DNA of 64,000 bases, taken from the NCBI GenBank assembly GCA_029261355.1, contig JAJDBM010000071.1, positions 18,980 through 82,979 on the forward strand, written 5' to 3'. Positions within the stretch are counted from its first letter, which is position 1, and the number at the start of each line of letters is the position of its first letter. The position numbers and the translations under genes are program-made. Below the pieces are notes generated by a model. The model was given only the letters and a program-made list of their open reading frames with translations. It did not search any database and was not told the DNA's origin. Positions 46,861 to 56,817 of this stretch are shown piece by piece. Origin of the DNA: Nitrospirales bacterium (GTDB taxonomy: Bacteria; Nitrospirota; Nitrospiria; Nitrospirales; UBA8639).

Positions 46861-46878
46861 GAGTCAGACATCTGACTC
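46861..46878. repeat. Perfect inverted repeat between convergent genes
   Basis: GAGTCAGA-CA-TCTGACTC, an eight-base stem with two-base centre. It lies between the small plus-strand ORF end and the minus-strand gene end. It has no T-run on either side, so its terminator role is uncertain. Confidence 0.35.
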
Positions 46879-46910
46879 ATTGATGGGACCATATCACCAC
46901 CATCGACCTT

Positions 46911-47816
46911 TTAGTGAAACACGGAGAGATAGAGTTCATCGCGTTTTTTCTTGAGCCATGGGAAGCGGTATAATTTTCGTACTTGGCTTGAGTACTGGCC
47001 AATATTCGCTTCCTGCCAAAGCCCATCTTTGAAGTATTGATCTTTTTTGACGTCTTGAAGAAAGCCTGCCATCTTGGCTTCAGTGAAAAAGCTCACCGCC
47101 CAGCTATTGGTCCATCGTGGCAGGCATTGTTGCACATAGGCATCGACTGCAATGAGTAATGCACGAACTTGCTGTAGATCGGTCATCACCGTTGTGCTGG
47201 TGTGAAGGAACAACACTTCATCGTCTGCTGAAATGTCAATCAGGCCAATCCGCTGGTCGGATTGTCGACATTGGGTGGTATCAATCTGATAGACATCAGC
47301 ATGTCCACGATCACCTTTTTCAATTATGAGTCGGTTGGCAGCCTGTGGGTTGCAGATATACTTTATTGCATGCGGAGGACATTCCCACTCAAACTGCACG
47401 CCAAACTTTTTTATATCCTCCAGGAGTGTTGGAATTCGCGAGTTCAGCAATATCTTATTTTGAATTGATTCTCCAGGTTGCAACCGGACTTCCTGTGAGC
47501 CGATTTCCCAACGGTGCACGCGTTGCTTCAAGGCGGTGCGCGGAGCATCCATTCGAGTAGCCGAAAGCCACTTCACATCCCTCGGAAGGTTCCACGGTAG
47601 ATCATGGAGGTCAACCGTCACCATTTCCTCGCTGATATTGGTCAAGTGAATGTGGAGATTGTAGGTCTGTTCCGTTGGAATCTTGAGGAATATTTCCATC
47701 CCTACCGGTAAACGAGGGTCCTCATCCGGTTTGCTAGCCAAACCCGGTACAGCCAGGATTGAACAGCTGAGCAAGCAGAGCAAACACGTGAGAATGTGAT
47801 AGCTTTTTGATGACAT
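46911..47816 (-). CDS. Exported protein of unknown function
   Basis: 301 residues from the ATG at 47816, chosen because it opens a good signal peptide (CLLCLLSCSILAVPGLAS). The mature protein starts with a beta-rich domain (VGMEIFLKIPTEQTYNLHIH, then ISEEMVTVDLHDLPW) resembling an immunoglobulin-like fold. The C-terminal about 100 residues (FLHTSTTVMTDLQQVRALLI, then RWTNSWAVSFFTEAKMAGFL) look like a separate alpha/beta module. Its ending is basic. I do not recognise a family. Confidence 0.6.
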   Translation of the reverse strand: MSSKSYHILTCLLCLLSCSILAVPGLASKPDEDPRLPVGMEIFLKIPTEQTYNLHIHLTNISEEMVTVDLHDLPWNLPRDVKWLSATRMDAPRTALKQRVHRWEIGSQEVRLQPGESIQNKILLNSRIPTLLEDIKKFGVQFEWECPPHAIKYICNPQAANRLIIEKGDRGHADVYQIDTTQCRQSDQRIGLIDISADDEVLFLHTSTTVMTDLQQVRALLIAVDAYVQQCLPRWTNSWAVSFFTEAKMAGFLQDVKKDQYFKDGLWQEANIGQYSSQVRKLYRFPWLKKKRDELYLSVFH

Positions 47817-47972
47817 TGATGTATGGCACCTTAAATCTAGACTTCGAGTATATTCCATTGACACTCGCACTATGGAAATGTAACAAGAAAACGAACACAA
47901 TGACCACTCAACTCACTGGATATTCTGAGCGTAAAGGCGAAGGGCTCTCGATCTTGCTTGTATGGCCACATC

Positions 47973-48905
47973 ATGATTAACGAAAAAAACTACTATCAAG
48001 TCTTAGGCGTTCCAGAAGATGCGCTTCTGAAGGAAATACAGAACGCATGGCGAAAATTTGTGAAGGAAAATCATGAAGATCTCGTGCCAGAATGGGAGCG
48101 ACCGGCAGCAAAAGAGAGAATGATTACGATCAACGAAGCCTATGCCGTCCTCAGCAACGAAGAGAAGCGATCTGATTACGACAATGCGCACATGATTAAT
48201 GGCGGATCCTCCATTGAATTAGTGAGAAGTCGCGTCAGAAAAACCAAAGAAATCATGCTCAAGGATTGTTACCTCATTACGGGGGAAGATCTGAAAACGA
48301 TCGAAACAATCATTGATTATCTTGATCGACAGACTCAGGAATCCTGCTTTAACTGGATGATTAATATTATCGGCACACGTCCAGAAATGGCGAGAAATAT
48401 TGTGACAATGGCTTTCGATGAACAACTGTTGCACGCGGACACCAAGTTGTTTGAAACAGTGCTAGAAAAAGTTCCGTACGTCATTACCTTTGAAAAGATC
48501 TATCTCTATGGGGAGGAGATTATTGGCGTGAATGGGAAGGAGAACAAGGAAAGGAATTATAATCAATTAGCACGTGTGCTTTGCCACAGGACGGACTTGG
48601 CCAAGTATTTTGTGTTTCCCTCATTTCAGGAACAAGTCTCTGGTTGTGAAAGCAACTTACTTCGTACCATCTTAGAACTCGTACCAGATGTCATCACTCA
48701 AAATGACTTCGATCATTTTGTTGATTCGGTCAATGAGATACGATGGGTCATTCATAGCCAGCTTAGAAGTTATAACGAACAGGCGATTACTTGGATTCTT
48801 AAAGCCCGACCTAATCTCTTCAGAAAAACTGCAAAGAAAAAATCTGCCAAAGAATTACCTTTCCCCTTACGGTCTCATCCAACGAACGAATCGACCGTTA
48901 TATAA
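47973..48905 (+). CDS. J-domain protein with degenerate HPD motif
   Basis: 310 residues from the ATG at 47973 (a TTG five codons up is open). Residues 6-70 form a J domain: NYYQVLGVPEDALLKEIQNA and INEAYAVLSNEEKRSDYD. The HPD tripeptide needed to stimulate DnaK is replaced by His34-Glu35-Asp36. The remaining 240 residues are helical with repeated LETVLEKVPYVIT / LRTILELVPDVIT-like segments, of unknown function. A decayed copy of its 3' end lies 0.9 kb downstream. Confidence 0.75.
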   Translation: MINEKNYYQVLGVPEDALLKEIQNAWRKFVKENHEDLVPEWERPAAKERMITINEAYAVLSNEEKRSDYDNAHMINGGSSIELVRSRVRKTKEIMLKDCYLITGEDLKTIETIIDYLDRQTQESCFNWMINIIGTRPEMARNIVTMAFDEQLLHADTKLFETVLEKVPYVITFEKIYLYGEEIIGVNGKENKERNYNQLARVLCHRTDLAKYFVFPSFQEQVSGCESNLLRTILELVPDVITQNDFDHFVDSVNEIRWVIHSQLRSYNEQAITWILKARPNLFRKTAKKKSAKELPFPLRSHPTNESTVI

Positions 48906-49071
48906 ATTTACGATTATTGCCATATTATCGACAACGTCTCTCTATGCAGTAAATGGCATAACCGTGGATTTCGAAATCATTTGCCCTACCTTCGAGTTTC
49001 TCAAGAATAATGGACAAAAATCCGAGAACGTTAAACGTGAAATCTATACGCATACGCAAAAAATTGAATGA

Positions 49072-49690
49072 CTACCAACGACCCGATCTGTGTCGTAATA
49101 CATTTCTCCATTAAATTCAACGCCGTAGTAGGCGCATCAGCATAGGTCCTATTTGTTTTGAGGAAAGCCAAACAGAAAGCCGTCTCCGTGAACAGGAATC
49201 AGAGCAGTACTTACCGCGCGAGCGGACCGAGCGCAGAAGGTTTTGAGAAAGTCAATCAAGGGAAATATTAAAAAAAATCGAGGTTCAGGATCTCGATTTG
49301 TGATCATGCTGAATGGACAACGCAACACCTTCTTGACCTTTTATCCTTGGAGCCCTAGACTTTAGTCTAGATTCCATTCCAGGGAAACAATGGTATAGTG
49401 AAATATTCGGACATTGCATAATGGTAAGGCTAGGACTCTGGCCTGGTCGTCTGGACGGATGGAGACCTGGGGGGGAGACTCCATCAGTTGCAGACAGCTT
49501 TTTTTTCATATTTGAGTTAAATCCCTCGGATAAGAATTTTACCCCCCGAGATTACCTTCATGGCCACATAGGTCTTTCCTCAAGACCTGACAATGAGTCC
49601 CACCGACACAGCCCCCTCTTGAGAGTTCAATCAAGGTAAGTTGCTTCTACCCTCTTGGTTGTTTCATGTAACGACAGACATTTGGTGAGC
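49072..49690. other. Gene-free stretch with hairpins
   Basis: No convincing gene was found. A minus-strand frame of 74 codons over 49285-49509 has poor protein character. An inverted repeat lies at 49275-49299, and another hairpin (GATGGAG/CTCCATC) near 49460-49490 is followed by a T-run at 49500-49507. Confidence 0.4.
49275..49299 (-). terminator. Minus-strand terminator-like hairpin
   Basis: AAATCGAG pairs perfectly with CTCGATTT over a nine-base loop. Read on the minus strand, the stem is followed by TTTTTTT. No minus-strand gene is recognised upstream of it, so it may end a small RNA or an unrecognised transcript. Confidence 0.4.
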
Positions 49691-49815
49691 CATAGTCAAT
49701 TCAGAAGTGATAACGAACAGTCGATCACTTGAATTCTTAACGCCAGAACAGATCTCATCAAAACAAATCAATCGTCCCGAAAATTATCTGTAATTGAGAT
49801 ATTGTCGACAAGAGT
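49691..49815 (+). pseudogene. Relic duplicate of the J-domain gene 3' end
   Basis: 49691-49770 aligns with 48753-48832 without long gaps (shared runs such as ATAACGAACAG and ATTCTTAA), and 49792-49815 resembles the sequence just after that gene's stop. No open frame is kept. It is the decayed remains of a tandem copy. Confidence 0.6.
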
Positions 49816-49905
49816 TGACAGGAAGTAATAGATATTTACTTATATGAAAAGTAAGCGGCTATCCAAAGGCTACTTATAATCCCTATCGCACAAGAAAGCC
49901 TATAG

Positions 49906-50406
49906 ATGATAGAAAAAACAACATTGCATTTTTTCTGCGGGAAAATGGCTGCTGGGAAATCCACTCTAGCTAGAAAGTTGGCCGAGAAAAATAGTGCAAT
50001 TTTACTTGTTGAGGATGAATGGCTTTCACAGCTCTTTCCTGATGAAATTGCAACTATGTCTGATTACATAAAATATGTCCCTCGCTTGCAGAAAGTATTA
50101 ATTAGTCATGTGAACTCTTTGCTATCTCACGGTGTTTCTGTTGTGATGGACTTCCCGGCCAATACGGTAGATCAACGACAATGGTTTCGTGGTCTCTTTG
50201 AAGCAGCAAATGTAGCACATACCCTTCACTATCTAGACATAAGCAATGAGGTCTGTAAGCAGCAACTAAGAGAAAGAAGCAGAGGGAAACCTAAGGGGAG
50301 TGCATTTACTACAGAGGCCGAGTTTGAGGCAATCACCAAATATTTTCAGCCTCCTTCAAATAATGAAGGATTCAACATGCTTATACATACCCACCGAGCG
50401 TGTTAG
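49906..50406 (+). CDS. P-loop kinase/ATPase (AAA_33-like)
   Basis: 166 residues. Walker A is FCGKMAAGKSTLARKLA near 11-25. A Walker B-like VVMDFPAN follows, and the lid-like region has LRERSRGKPKGSAFTTEAEF. It is of the zeta-toxin/kinase-like P-loop type that phosphorylates small molecules. It overlaps by a few bases with the frameshifted NTF2-like gene. Confidence 0.75.
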   Translation: MIEKTTLHFFCGKMAAGKSTLARKLAEKNSAILLVEDEWLSQLFPDEIATMSDYIKYVPRLQKVLISHVNSLLSHGVSVVMDFPANTVDQRQWFRGLFEAANVAHTLHYLDISNEVCKQQLRERSRGKPKGSAFTTEAEFEAITKYFQPPSNNEGFNMLIHTHRAC

Positions 50407-50408
50407 CG

Positions 50409-50794
50409 ATGACACAACATCCTATTGAATTGTTCGTTGGGAAAGCCGACGATGCGATCAACCGAGAAGACTTTGGTACGCCTATCAACATCTACGCTGA
50501 CGATGCTGAATTGGTTATAAAACCGGGAATGAATGCAGTTGGCAAGGAGCAAATTAGAAAATCCTTTGAAGCAATTGCAGATATTTTGATCACAGCTTGG
50601 AGGTGTGGCAGTCGGGGATGGAGATACTCGGATCTGGTGATACAGCCCTCGTTTTGGCGAATTCGATAATCGTTGTGGTAGTCAGCCTGAGGAAGCGTGA
50701 AATGCGTCATATGTTTTCAAAGCAATGTGTCAATATTGGCTGGCGTTGTGTGATTGACAATTCATATGGGCATGATCTCATAATTTCTGAATGA
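50409..50794 (+). pseudogene. Frameshifted NTF2-like (DUF4440/SnoaL-like) gene
   Basis: Frame 1 reads MTQHPIELFVGKADDAINRE, and after an IRKSFEAIAD stretch runs off into a non-family tail. Near 50580 the sequence continues sensibly in another frame as YFDHSLEVWQSGMEILGSGD, then TALVLANSII and GWRCVIDNSYGHDLI, which is the NTF2-like C-terminus. At least one indel has broken the gene. The second fragment has one more short divergent stretch, so a second frameshift is possible. Confidence 0.7.
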
Positions 50795-50939
50795 CCGATT
50801 CTAGTCGACAACAGACACTTATTAGTTTTTTAGTCCAATTGAGTGACAAGAATGAGTCAGTTTTTTCATAATTGAGATTTCAATTTATTCTAGGGATAGC
50901 GGCTCTTTCTTTTCGAACTTCTCTTTCTAGAAATCAGAG

Positions 50940-52304
50940 TTAATTTTGAATAGAACGAATAGACTGCTCAAGAATTGCCATCATTTTTTTAAGCTCTCTT
51001 GTGTTCACGGAGAGTGGAGGAAGCAGGACTAAGACGTTTCCGATTGGTCTGATTAGAAGACCTCGTTTTTGACATTCTTTGGTGACCTGATTGCCAATAC
51101 GGTCTGTGAGGAGAAAAGGCGTTTTAGTTTTTTTATCTTTGACAAGTTCGATTCCTACCATGAAGCCAATTTGACGGATATCTCCGACAAATGGTTCGGT
51201 TCTTAGCCTATCTAGTTGCGCGCTCAAAAATGTAATCTTTTTCTTGAGTTTTTGGAGTGTCGATTCTTTAGCGAAAATCTCGATATTGGCCAGTGCCGCG
51301 GCACATCCTAGCGGGTTTCCGGTGTAGCTATGGCCATGGAAGAAAGTCTTCCAGTCACCATATTCACCTAAGAAAGCCTCATAGATTTTCTCTGTCGCTA
51401 GGGTGGCAGCTAAGGGCAGGTACCCGCCAGTGAGTCCCTTAGAGATGGCCATCAGATCCGGAGAGACATCTTCATGTTCACAGGCAAACATTCGACCAGT
51501 ACGTCCAAATCCAGTTGCCACTTCGTCAGCAATCAGTAACACATTAAATCTTGTGCACAGGTCGCGGATTCTTTTGAGGTAGCCTGGAGGGGAGGGAATA
51601 AGCCCGGCCACAGCCTGAACCATGGGCTCAATCACGAGACCTGCAATTTCTTTGTGTTTTTTCTTGAATAGGGTTTCTAGGGGAGTCAGACAGTCTATAT
51701 GACAGGATGGGAATTTGAGATCGAGCGGACAACGATAACAATGGGGATGGGGAATGTGATGGCTGTCAAATAATATCGCATGGAAGGGGGCATGAAAGAG
51801 TTCTTGGCCACTCACGCTCATACCACCTATGGTATCGCCATGATAGGCGTGGCTGAGATGAATGAACTTTCGCTTTCGCTTTAGGGCTGGTTTTACCTGT
51901 GCCCAATATTGCAGGGCCATTTTTAAGGCCACTTCCACGGCTGTGGAGCCATCATCCGAATAAAAAACACGCGTTAATCCTGGTGGGGTGATTTCAACAA
52001 GTTTTTGAGCCAGGAGAATGGCCGGGGGACTAGAAAGTCCTAACATTGTGCTATGCGCAATGTTTTTAAGTTGTCGTCGAATCGCCTGATCAATAATTGG
52101 GTGTTGATGTCCATGTATATTGACCCAAATTGAGGATGTTCCATCCAAATACCGTTTTCCATGCGTATCGAATAGATAGACGCCTTCCCCACGTTCTATA
52201 ATTATAGGGTCTTCTTCCACCCATTCTTTCATTTGGGTAAATGGATGCCACAGATACTGGTGATCTAAGGCGGCAAGGGAAGGTTGTGTCGATTGGCGTT
52301 TCAT
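50940..52304 (-). CDS. bioA: Adenosylmethionine-8-amino-7-oxononanoate aminotransferase
   Basis: 454 residues from the ATG at 52304, preceded by GAGGA eight bases upstream; the frame is open 34 codons more. It starts LAALDHQYLWHPFTQMKEWV. The class III aminotransferase motifs are GTSSIWVNIHGH, YSDDGSTAVEVALKMA, LLIADEVATGFGRTGRMFAC and the Schiff-base Lys in AISKGLTGGYLPLAATLA. It uses SAM as the amino donor in biotin synthesis. No other bio gene is in the window. Confidence 0.94.
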   Translation of the reverse strand: MKRQSTQPSLAALDHQYLWHPFTQMKEWVEEDPIIIERGEGVYLFDTHGKRYLDGTSSIWVNIHGHQHPIIDQAIRRQLKNIAHSTMLGLSSPPAILLAQKLVEITPPGLTRVFYSDDGSTAVEVALKMALQYWAQVKPALKRKRKFIHLSHAYHGDTIGGMSVSGQELFHAPFHAILFDSHHIPHPHCYRCPLDLKFPSCHIDCLTPLETLFKKKHKEIAGLVIEPMVQAVAGLIPSPPGYLKRIRDLCTRFNVLLIADEVATGFGRTGRMFACEHEDVSPDLMAISKGLTGGYLPLAATLATEKIYEAFLGEYGDWKTFFHGHSYTGNPLGCAAALANIEIFAKESTLQKLKKKITFLSAQLDRLRTEPFVGDIRQIGFMVGIELVKDKKTKTPFLLTDRIGNQVTKECQKRGLLIRPIGNVLVLLPPLSVNTRELKKMMAILEQSIRSIQN

Positions 52305-52367
52305 GATAGAAATCCTCAATTTTTCAGCGAGTATAGGGCGTAAAATCCTTTTTTGACAAGCTGGAAA

Positions 52368-54209
52368 ATGCTTACTACAATCAAGCCATTGGAGATGAAA
52401 GACCAACCACAGCTATCTCGCATACGTAACTTCTGCATTATCGCTCATATCGATCACGGGAAATCCACCCTCGCGGATAGGTTTCTTGAAATCACGGGGG
52501 CTGTCACGAAACGAGAATTTCGTGAGCAACACCTAGATGCGATGGATCTTGAGCGAGAGCGCGGGATTACCATAAAGGCGCACGCCGTCACCACGACATT
52601 TCGTGCCGCTGACGGGACGGAGTACCTTCTTAACCTCATTGATACCCCAGGGCACGTGGATTTCACCTATGAAGTCTCACGCAGCTTGGCTGCCTGTGAA
52701 GGCGCCTTGTTGCTCGTTGACGCCACGCAGGGAGTAGAAGCGCAAACCATCGCCAATGTGTATTTAGCGATTGCGAATGACCTCACGATTATTCCCGTCA
52801 TTAATAAAGTTGATTTAGCCAGTGCAGATATTGAAGGAGTCAAGCAACAGATAAAAGATACCCTCGGGTTAGATATTGAAACGACGCATTACATCAGTGC
52901 CAAAGATGGGAGGGGGGTGCCGGAGGTCTTGGAAGCACTCGTCGAGATCATTCCACCGCCAAAAGGCGATGTCGACCAAGAGCTTAAAGCCCTGATCTTT
53001 GATTCCTGGTTTGATAGTTATCAAGGGGCCATTGTCTTAATTCGCGTCCTTGATGGCGAAATTGTTCCTGGCATGAAAATACAAATGATGTCGAATAAGC
53101 GAGTCTTTGAAGTGGGCGAAGTCGGAATCTTCAACCCTAAACGAACAAAGACGAAGCGACTAGGAACCGGTGAAGTCGGATACCTGTGTGCGGGCATGAA
53201 AGATCTGGCTGACACCAAAATCGGTGATACGATTACCGATGCGAGTCGACCAGCCCTAGAGCCACTTCCTGGCTATCAAGAAGTCAGGCCTGTGGTCTTT
53301 TGTGGCCTCTATACGATCGATAATGCCAAGTTTGAAGACTTGCGAGATTCATTAGAAAAGCTCCAACTCAATGATTCTTCCTTTGTGTACGAGCCTGAAA
53401 CCTCTTTAGCGTTAGGGTTTGGGTTTCGGTGTGGGTTCTTGGGCATGCTGCATATGGAAATCATTCGCGAACGATTGGAACGCGAATATAATTTAGATCT
53501 CATTAGCACCGCGCCAACCGTAATCTATCGAGTCTATACCACGAAAAACGAAGTCCTGAACATTGATAACCCTGCCAATCTTCCGGATCCTTCCATGATC
53601 GAAAAGATGGAAGAACCGTATATCAAAGCGACCATTATCACGCCTGAACGATTTGTCGGAAATATCTTTCAACTCTGTCAAGATCGTCGTGGCATGCAAC
53701 AAGGCTTACAGTATCTCGATCCGACTCGCGTCATGCTGACGTATGAGTTGCCATTAAACGAGATGGTGTTAGATTTTTATGATCGCTTAAAATCCCGGAC
53801 GCAAGGGTATGCCTCACTTGATTATGAATTGACAGAGTATCGCCAAGCAAAGCTGGTGAAACTTGATCTCTTACTGAATGGGGAAAATGTCGATGCGCTG
53901 TCTGTTATTACGCATACCGATAAAGCTGAACAACGGGGACGTGTCTTAGCGGAAAAAATGAAAGAACTTATCCCTCGTCAAATGTTTGAGGTGGCGATTC
54001 AGGCCGCGATCGGCAATCGCGTTATTGCGCGCGAGACTGTGGGGGCCTTGAAAAAGAATGTCACGGCTAAATGTTACGGCGGAGATATTTCACGAAAGCG
54101 GAAATTGTGGGCGAAACAAAAGGAAGGCAAGAAACGAATGAAACAGTTAGGTCGTGTGGAAATTCCACAAGAAGCGTTTTTAGCCATTCTTAAAACAGAT
54201 AGCGAATAA
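52368..54209 (+). CDS. lepA: Elongation factor 4 (LepA)
   Basis: 613 residues from the ATG at 52368; an ATG at 52395 would also give a full-length protein. G1 is [16 protein letters not shown]3 [13 protein letters not shown]4 NKVDL, then domain II, and the C-terminal domain unique to LepA ([20 protein letters not shown], then [20 protein letters not shown]). It back-translocates stalled ribosomes. It is divergent from bioA. Confidence 0.97.
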   Translation: MLTTIKPLEMKDQPQLSRIRNFCIIAHIDHGKSTLADRFLEITGAVTKREFREQHLDAMDLERERGITIKAHAVTTTFRAADGTEYLLNLIDTPGHVDFTYEVSRSLAACEGALLLVDATQGVEAQTIANVYLAIANDLTIIPVINKVDLASADIEGVKQQIKDTLGLDIETTHYISAKDGRGVPEVLEALVEIIPPPKGDVDQELKALIFDSWFDSYQGAIVLIRVLDGEIVPGMKIQMMSNKRVFEVGEVGIFNPKRTKTKRLGTGEVGYLCAGMKDLADTKIGDTITDASRPALEPLPGYQEVRPVVFCGLYTIDNAKFEDLRDSLEKLQLNDSSFVYEPETSLALGFGFRCGFLGMLHMEIIRERLEREYNLDLISTAPTVIYRVYTTKNEVLNIDNPANLPDPSMIEKMEEPYIKATIITPERFVGNIFQLCQDRRGMQQGLQYLDPTRVMLTYELPLNEMVLDFYDRLKSRTQGYASLDYELTEYRQAKLVKLDLLLNGENVDALSVITHTDKAEQRGRVLAEKMKELIPRQMFEVAIQAAIGNRVIARETVGALKKNVTAKCYGGDISRKRKLWAKQKEGKKRMKQLGRVEIPQEAFLAILKTDSE

Positions 54210-54212
54210 ACG

Positions 54213-54965
54213 ATGCCATCTGACAACGAATCGCCAAAGCCTCCTGAGACGGCCCTAAGGGAGTCTTCGACTTCTTCAGCTAATGAAGACAGTGAAGGAG
54301 AAGGGTCACAAAAATCAATCATTCGTGAATATGCCGAAGCCATTGTCATTGCCATTGTCTTGGCATTCGTGATTCGCGTGTTTGTGGTACAGGCTTTTAA
54401 GATCCCATCAGGTTCGATGATCCCCACCTTATTGATCGGCGACCATATTTTGGTGAGTAAAATGGTCTATGGGTTTCAATGGCCAACTGACTGTAAAATT
54501 CAGGTGAGTTTTCCTCCGGTGACCTGTTATTCCTCTGAAATTTTGTGGGAATTTGGCTTGCCTCAACGGGGAGACGTCATTGTCTTTCGGTATCCTGAAG
54601 ATGAAGAAAAAGATTTCATTAAACGAGTTGTCGGATTGCCCGGCGATACCATCGTGACAAAAAATAAGGTCGTCTTTATCAATGGGAAACCATTCAAGGA
54701 TGAGGCGTTTACCCAACGCATTGATCCAGGCATTATTGACGGACGGATTAATGCTCGAGATAATTTTGGCCCGATTACCGTTCCGCCTGAATCCTACTTT
54801 GTGATGGGCGATAATCGAGACCAAAGTTTAGATAGTCGATTTTGGGGATTCGTGAAAATGAATAAAATCAAGGGAAAAGCCTTCATGAGTTATTGGTCAT
54901 GGAATGGGCAAGGCTCTTGGATCGATTGGGTTCGATGGGATCGCATTGGCAAGTTTATCCATTAA
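54213..54965 (+). CDS. lepB: Signal peptidase I
   Basis: 250 residues. One membrane helix covers about 43-60. The catalytic Ser68 is in KIPSGSMIPTLL, and the Lys137 base is in DFIKRVVGLPGD. Box E (MGDNRDQSLDSRFWG) is also present. It removes signal peptides on the periplasmic side. It starts three bases after lepA; the lepA-lepB pairing is common. Confidence 0.96.
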   Translation: MPSDNESPKPPETALRESSTSSANEDSEGEGSQKSIIREYAEAIVIAIVLAFVIRVFVVQAFKIPSGSMIPTLLIGDHILVSKMVYGFQWPTDCKIQVSFPPVTCYSSEILWEFGLPQRGDVIVFRYPEDEEKDFIKRVVGLPGDTIVTKNKVVFINGKPFKDEAFTQRIDPGIIDGRINARDNFGPITVPPESYFVMGDNRDQSLDSRFWGFVKMNKIKGKAFMSYWSWNGQGSWIDWVRWDRIGKFIH

Positions 54966-55026
54966 CGCCTCACCCAGAATATTTTTCGAATGATTCTCGC
55001 TTGCCGGTCAGGCATCTCGAGTTGAG

Positions 55027-56010
55027 ATGAACATGTCAAAGAAGCTTGAGCAATACATCCAACGATTTTCCCGAGCCAAAGTACTGGTACTTGGCGATCT
55101 CATTTTAGATCATTATATTTGGGGAAAGGTCAATCGAGTATCGCCCGAAGCCCCAGTGCCCGTGGTACATGTTGAGTCCGAATCATTGTGTTTAGGTGGA
55201 GCTGCCAATGTTTATCGAAATGTCGTGTCTCTTGGCGGACAAGCCGACTTGTGTGGAGTCGTCGGATCTGACGAAGGAGGCCATGCGCTCTTAAAAGCAC
55301 TTGGCGTATTTCGACAAAGTCGTGGTGGGGTGGTCATCGATGGGACTCGTCCGACAACCAGAAAAACACGAGTGATTGCGCATAATCAACAAATCGTTCG
55401 CTTTGATGTTGAACAACACACTGATTTATCTTCCGCCACGGAACGAAAAGTCCTTCGATACGTCATGTCGCGTCTTCCAGAGATCACATGTTTAGTTATT
55501 TCAGATTATGCCAAAGGTGTGGTCACATCCTCGTTAATGCACAGTATCTCTGAGGCTGCCGCTCGCCACAATGTGCCCGTCATCGTTGATCCGAAAGTTG
55601 ACCATTTCCTTCATTATCGGGGAGTCACGGCGATTACCCCAAACCATGTTGAGGCATGCCAAGCCGCAGGTGTGGATGAACTTACGGATTATCCGATTGA
55701 TGAAATTGGACAGCGCCTGCAGAAGATGGTTAATTGCCAAGCCGTACTCATCACACGTGGCGAACAGGGCATGAGTTTATATGATGGGAAGAAAAAAGGA
55801 TTTCATGTCCCATCAAAAGCACGACAAGTCTTTGACGTGACCGGAGCCGGAGATACGGTCGTCAGTACGCTGTCGCTTGCCGTGAGTACGGGAGCCTCCT
55901 TTCGGGATGCCGCGTTTCTTGCGAATCAGGCAGCTGGAATCGTCGTGGGAATGGTCGGTACGGCAAGTGTGACTCAGGATCAGCTTAAGAAAGCGTTGCG
56001 CAATGCCTGA
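55027..56010 (+). CDS. hldE1: D-glycero-beta-D-manno-heptose-7-phosphate kinase (RfaE domain I)
   Basis: 327 residues, kinase part only. It starts VLVLGDLILDHYIWGKVNRV with SPEAPVPV and LGGAANVYRN. The ribokinase ATP-site motif is DVTGAGDTVVSTLSLA. It lacks the nucleotidyltransferase half fused in E. coli HldE. It acts in ADP-heptose synthesis for LPS core. The symbol is used for the separate kinase form. Confidence 0.92.
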   Translation: MNMSKKLEQYIQRFSRAKVLVLGDLILDHYIWGKVNRVSPEAPVPVVHVESESLCLGGAANVYRNVVSLGGQADLCGVVGSDEGGHALLKALGVFRQSRGGVVIDGTRPTTRKTRVIAHNQQIVRFDVEQHTDLSSATERKVLRYVMSRLPEITCLVISDYAKGVVTSSLMHSISEAAARHNVPVIVDPKVDHFLHYRGVTAITPNHVEACQAAGVDELTDYPIDEIGQRLQKMVNCQAVLITRGEQGMSLYDGKKKGFHVPSKARQVFDVTGAGDTVVSTLSLAVSTGASFRDAAFLANQAAGIVVGMVGTASVTQDQLKKALRNA

Positions 56011-56755
56011 TGAGCATTCGTCTGTTGGTATTCTTATTCCTGCTCGATATGGGTCCTCTCGGTTTCCCGGTAAACCGGTGGCGCTATTAGCGGGAAAGCC
56101 ATTGATCCAACATGTGTATGAAGCGGCCTCCCAGGTTCCAGATATTTCAGATGTACGCGTCGTGACGGATGATGATCGTATCGTTCGTGCAGTAAAAGAT
56201 TTTGGCGGACAGGTCATGGTTGTTACGAGTCCATGTCGTACGGGAACGGATCGAGTCGCCAAAGCCGCAGCAGACATGAATTGTTCTGTCATCGTCAATC
56301 TTCAAGCCGATGAGATTCCATTAGATCCGTTCTTATTGAGTGATGTCATCGCCCCATTTGTAATGAGTGATGCGGAGATTGGGACGTTAAAACGTCGATT
56401 GACGACTGCTGAAGAAGTCGAAGATACGGCGCTCGTTAAGGTGGTGACGGACACCAACGAGAACGCGTTATATTTTTCTCGCTCTCCCATTCCGTATGTT
56501 CGGGATGAACAACAAGATGGTGAAGAACCACATGCCTATTTTGGCCATTTAGGTATTTATGCTTTTCGCTATGAGACGCTAGTACGATTTGCTGAGTTAC
56601 CGACTGGCGTTTTAGAAGATGCAGAAAAACTTGAGCAATTGCGTGCGCTTGAGCATGGTATTCCGATTCGAGTCTGGGAAACCACGCATCCCTCTCTTCG
56701 TATTGATCGGCCAGAAGAGCTTGAAGCCGCATCTGTTCAATTCGTGGATATCTAG
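56003..56755 (+). CDS. kdsB: CMP-Kdo synthetase
   Basis: 250 residues. The nucleotide-binding start is IPARYGSSRFPGKPVALLAG, then CRTGTDRVAKA, VNLQADEIPLDP (usual form NVQGDEP), and later PYVRDE and GHLGIYAFRYE. It activates Kdo with CTP. It overlaps the heptose-kinase gene by 8 bases, so the two are coupled. Confidence 0.93.
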   Translation: MPDEHSSVGILIPARYGSSRFPGKPVALLAGKPLIQHVYEAASQVPDISDVRVVTDDDRIVRAVKDFGGQVMVVTSPCRTGTDRVAKAAADMNCSVIVNLQADEIPLDPFLLSDVIAPFVMSDAEIGTLKRRLTTAEEVEDTALVKVVTDTNENALYFSRSPIPYVRDEQQDGEEPHAYFGHLGIYAFRYETLVRFAELPTGVLEDAEKLEQLRALEHGIPIRVWETTHPSLRIDRPEELEAASVQFVDI

Positions 56756-56817
56756 AAAATTCTAAGCGTTCACGGTCTTTCGTATTCACCACTTAGGGAC
56801 AAGACTATAAACATCCT

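Noticed and set aside
48688..49071. 127-codon frame overlapping the J-domain gene end
   Set aside because: Mostly a shadow frame; the part beyond 48905 has no family character.
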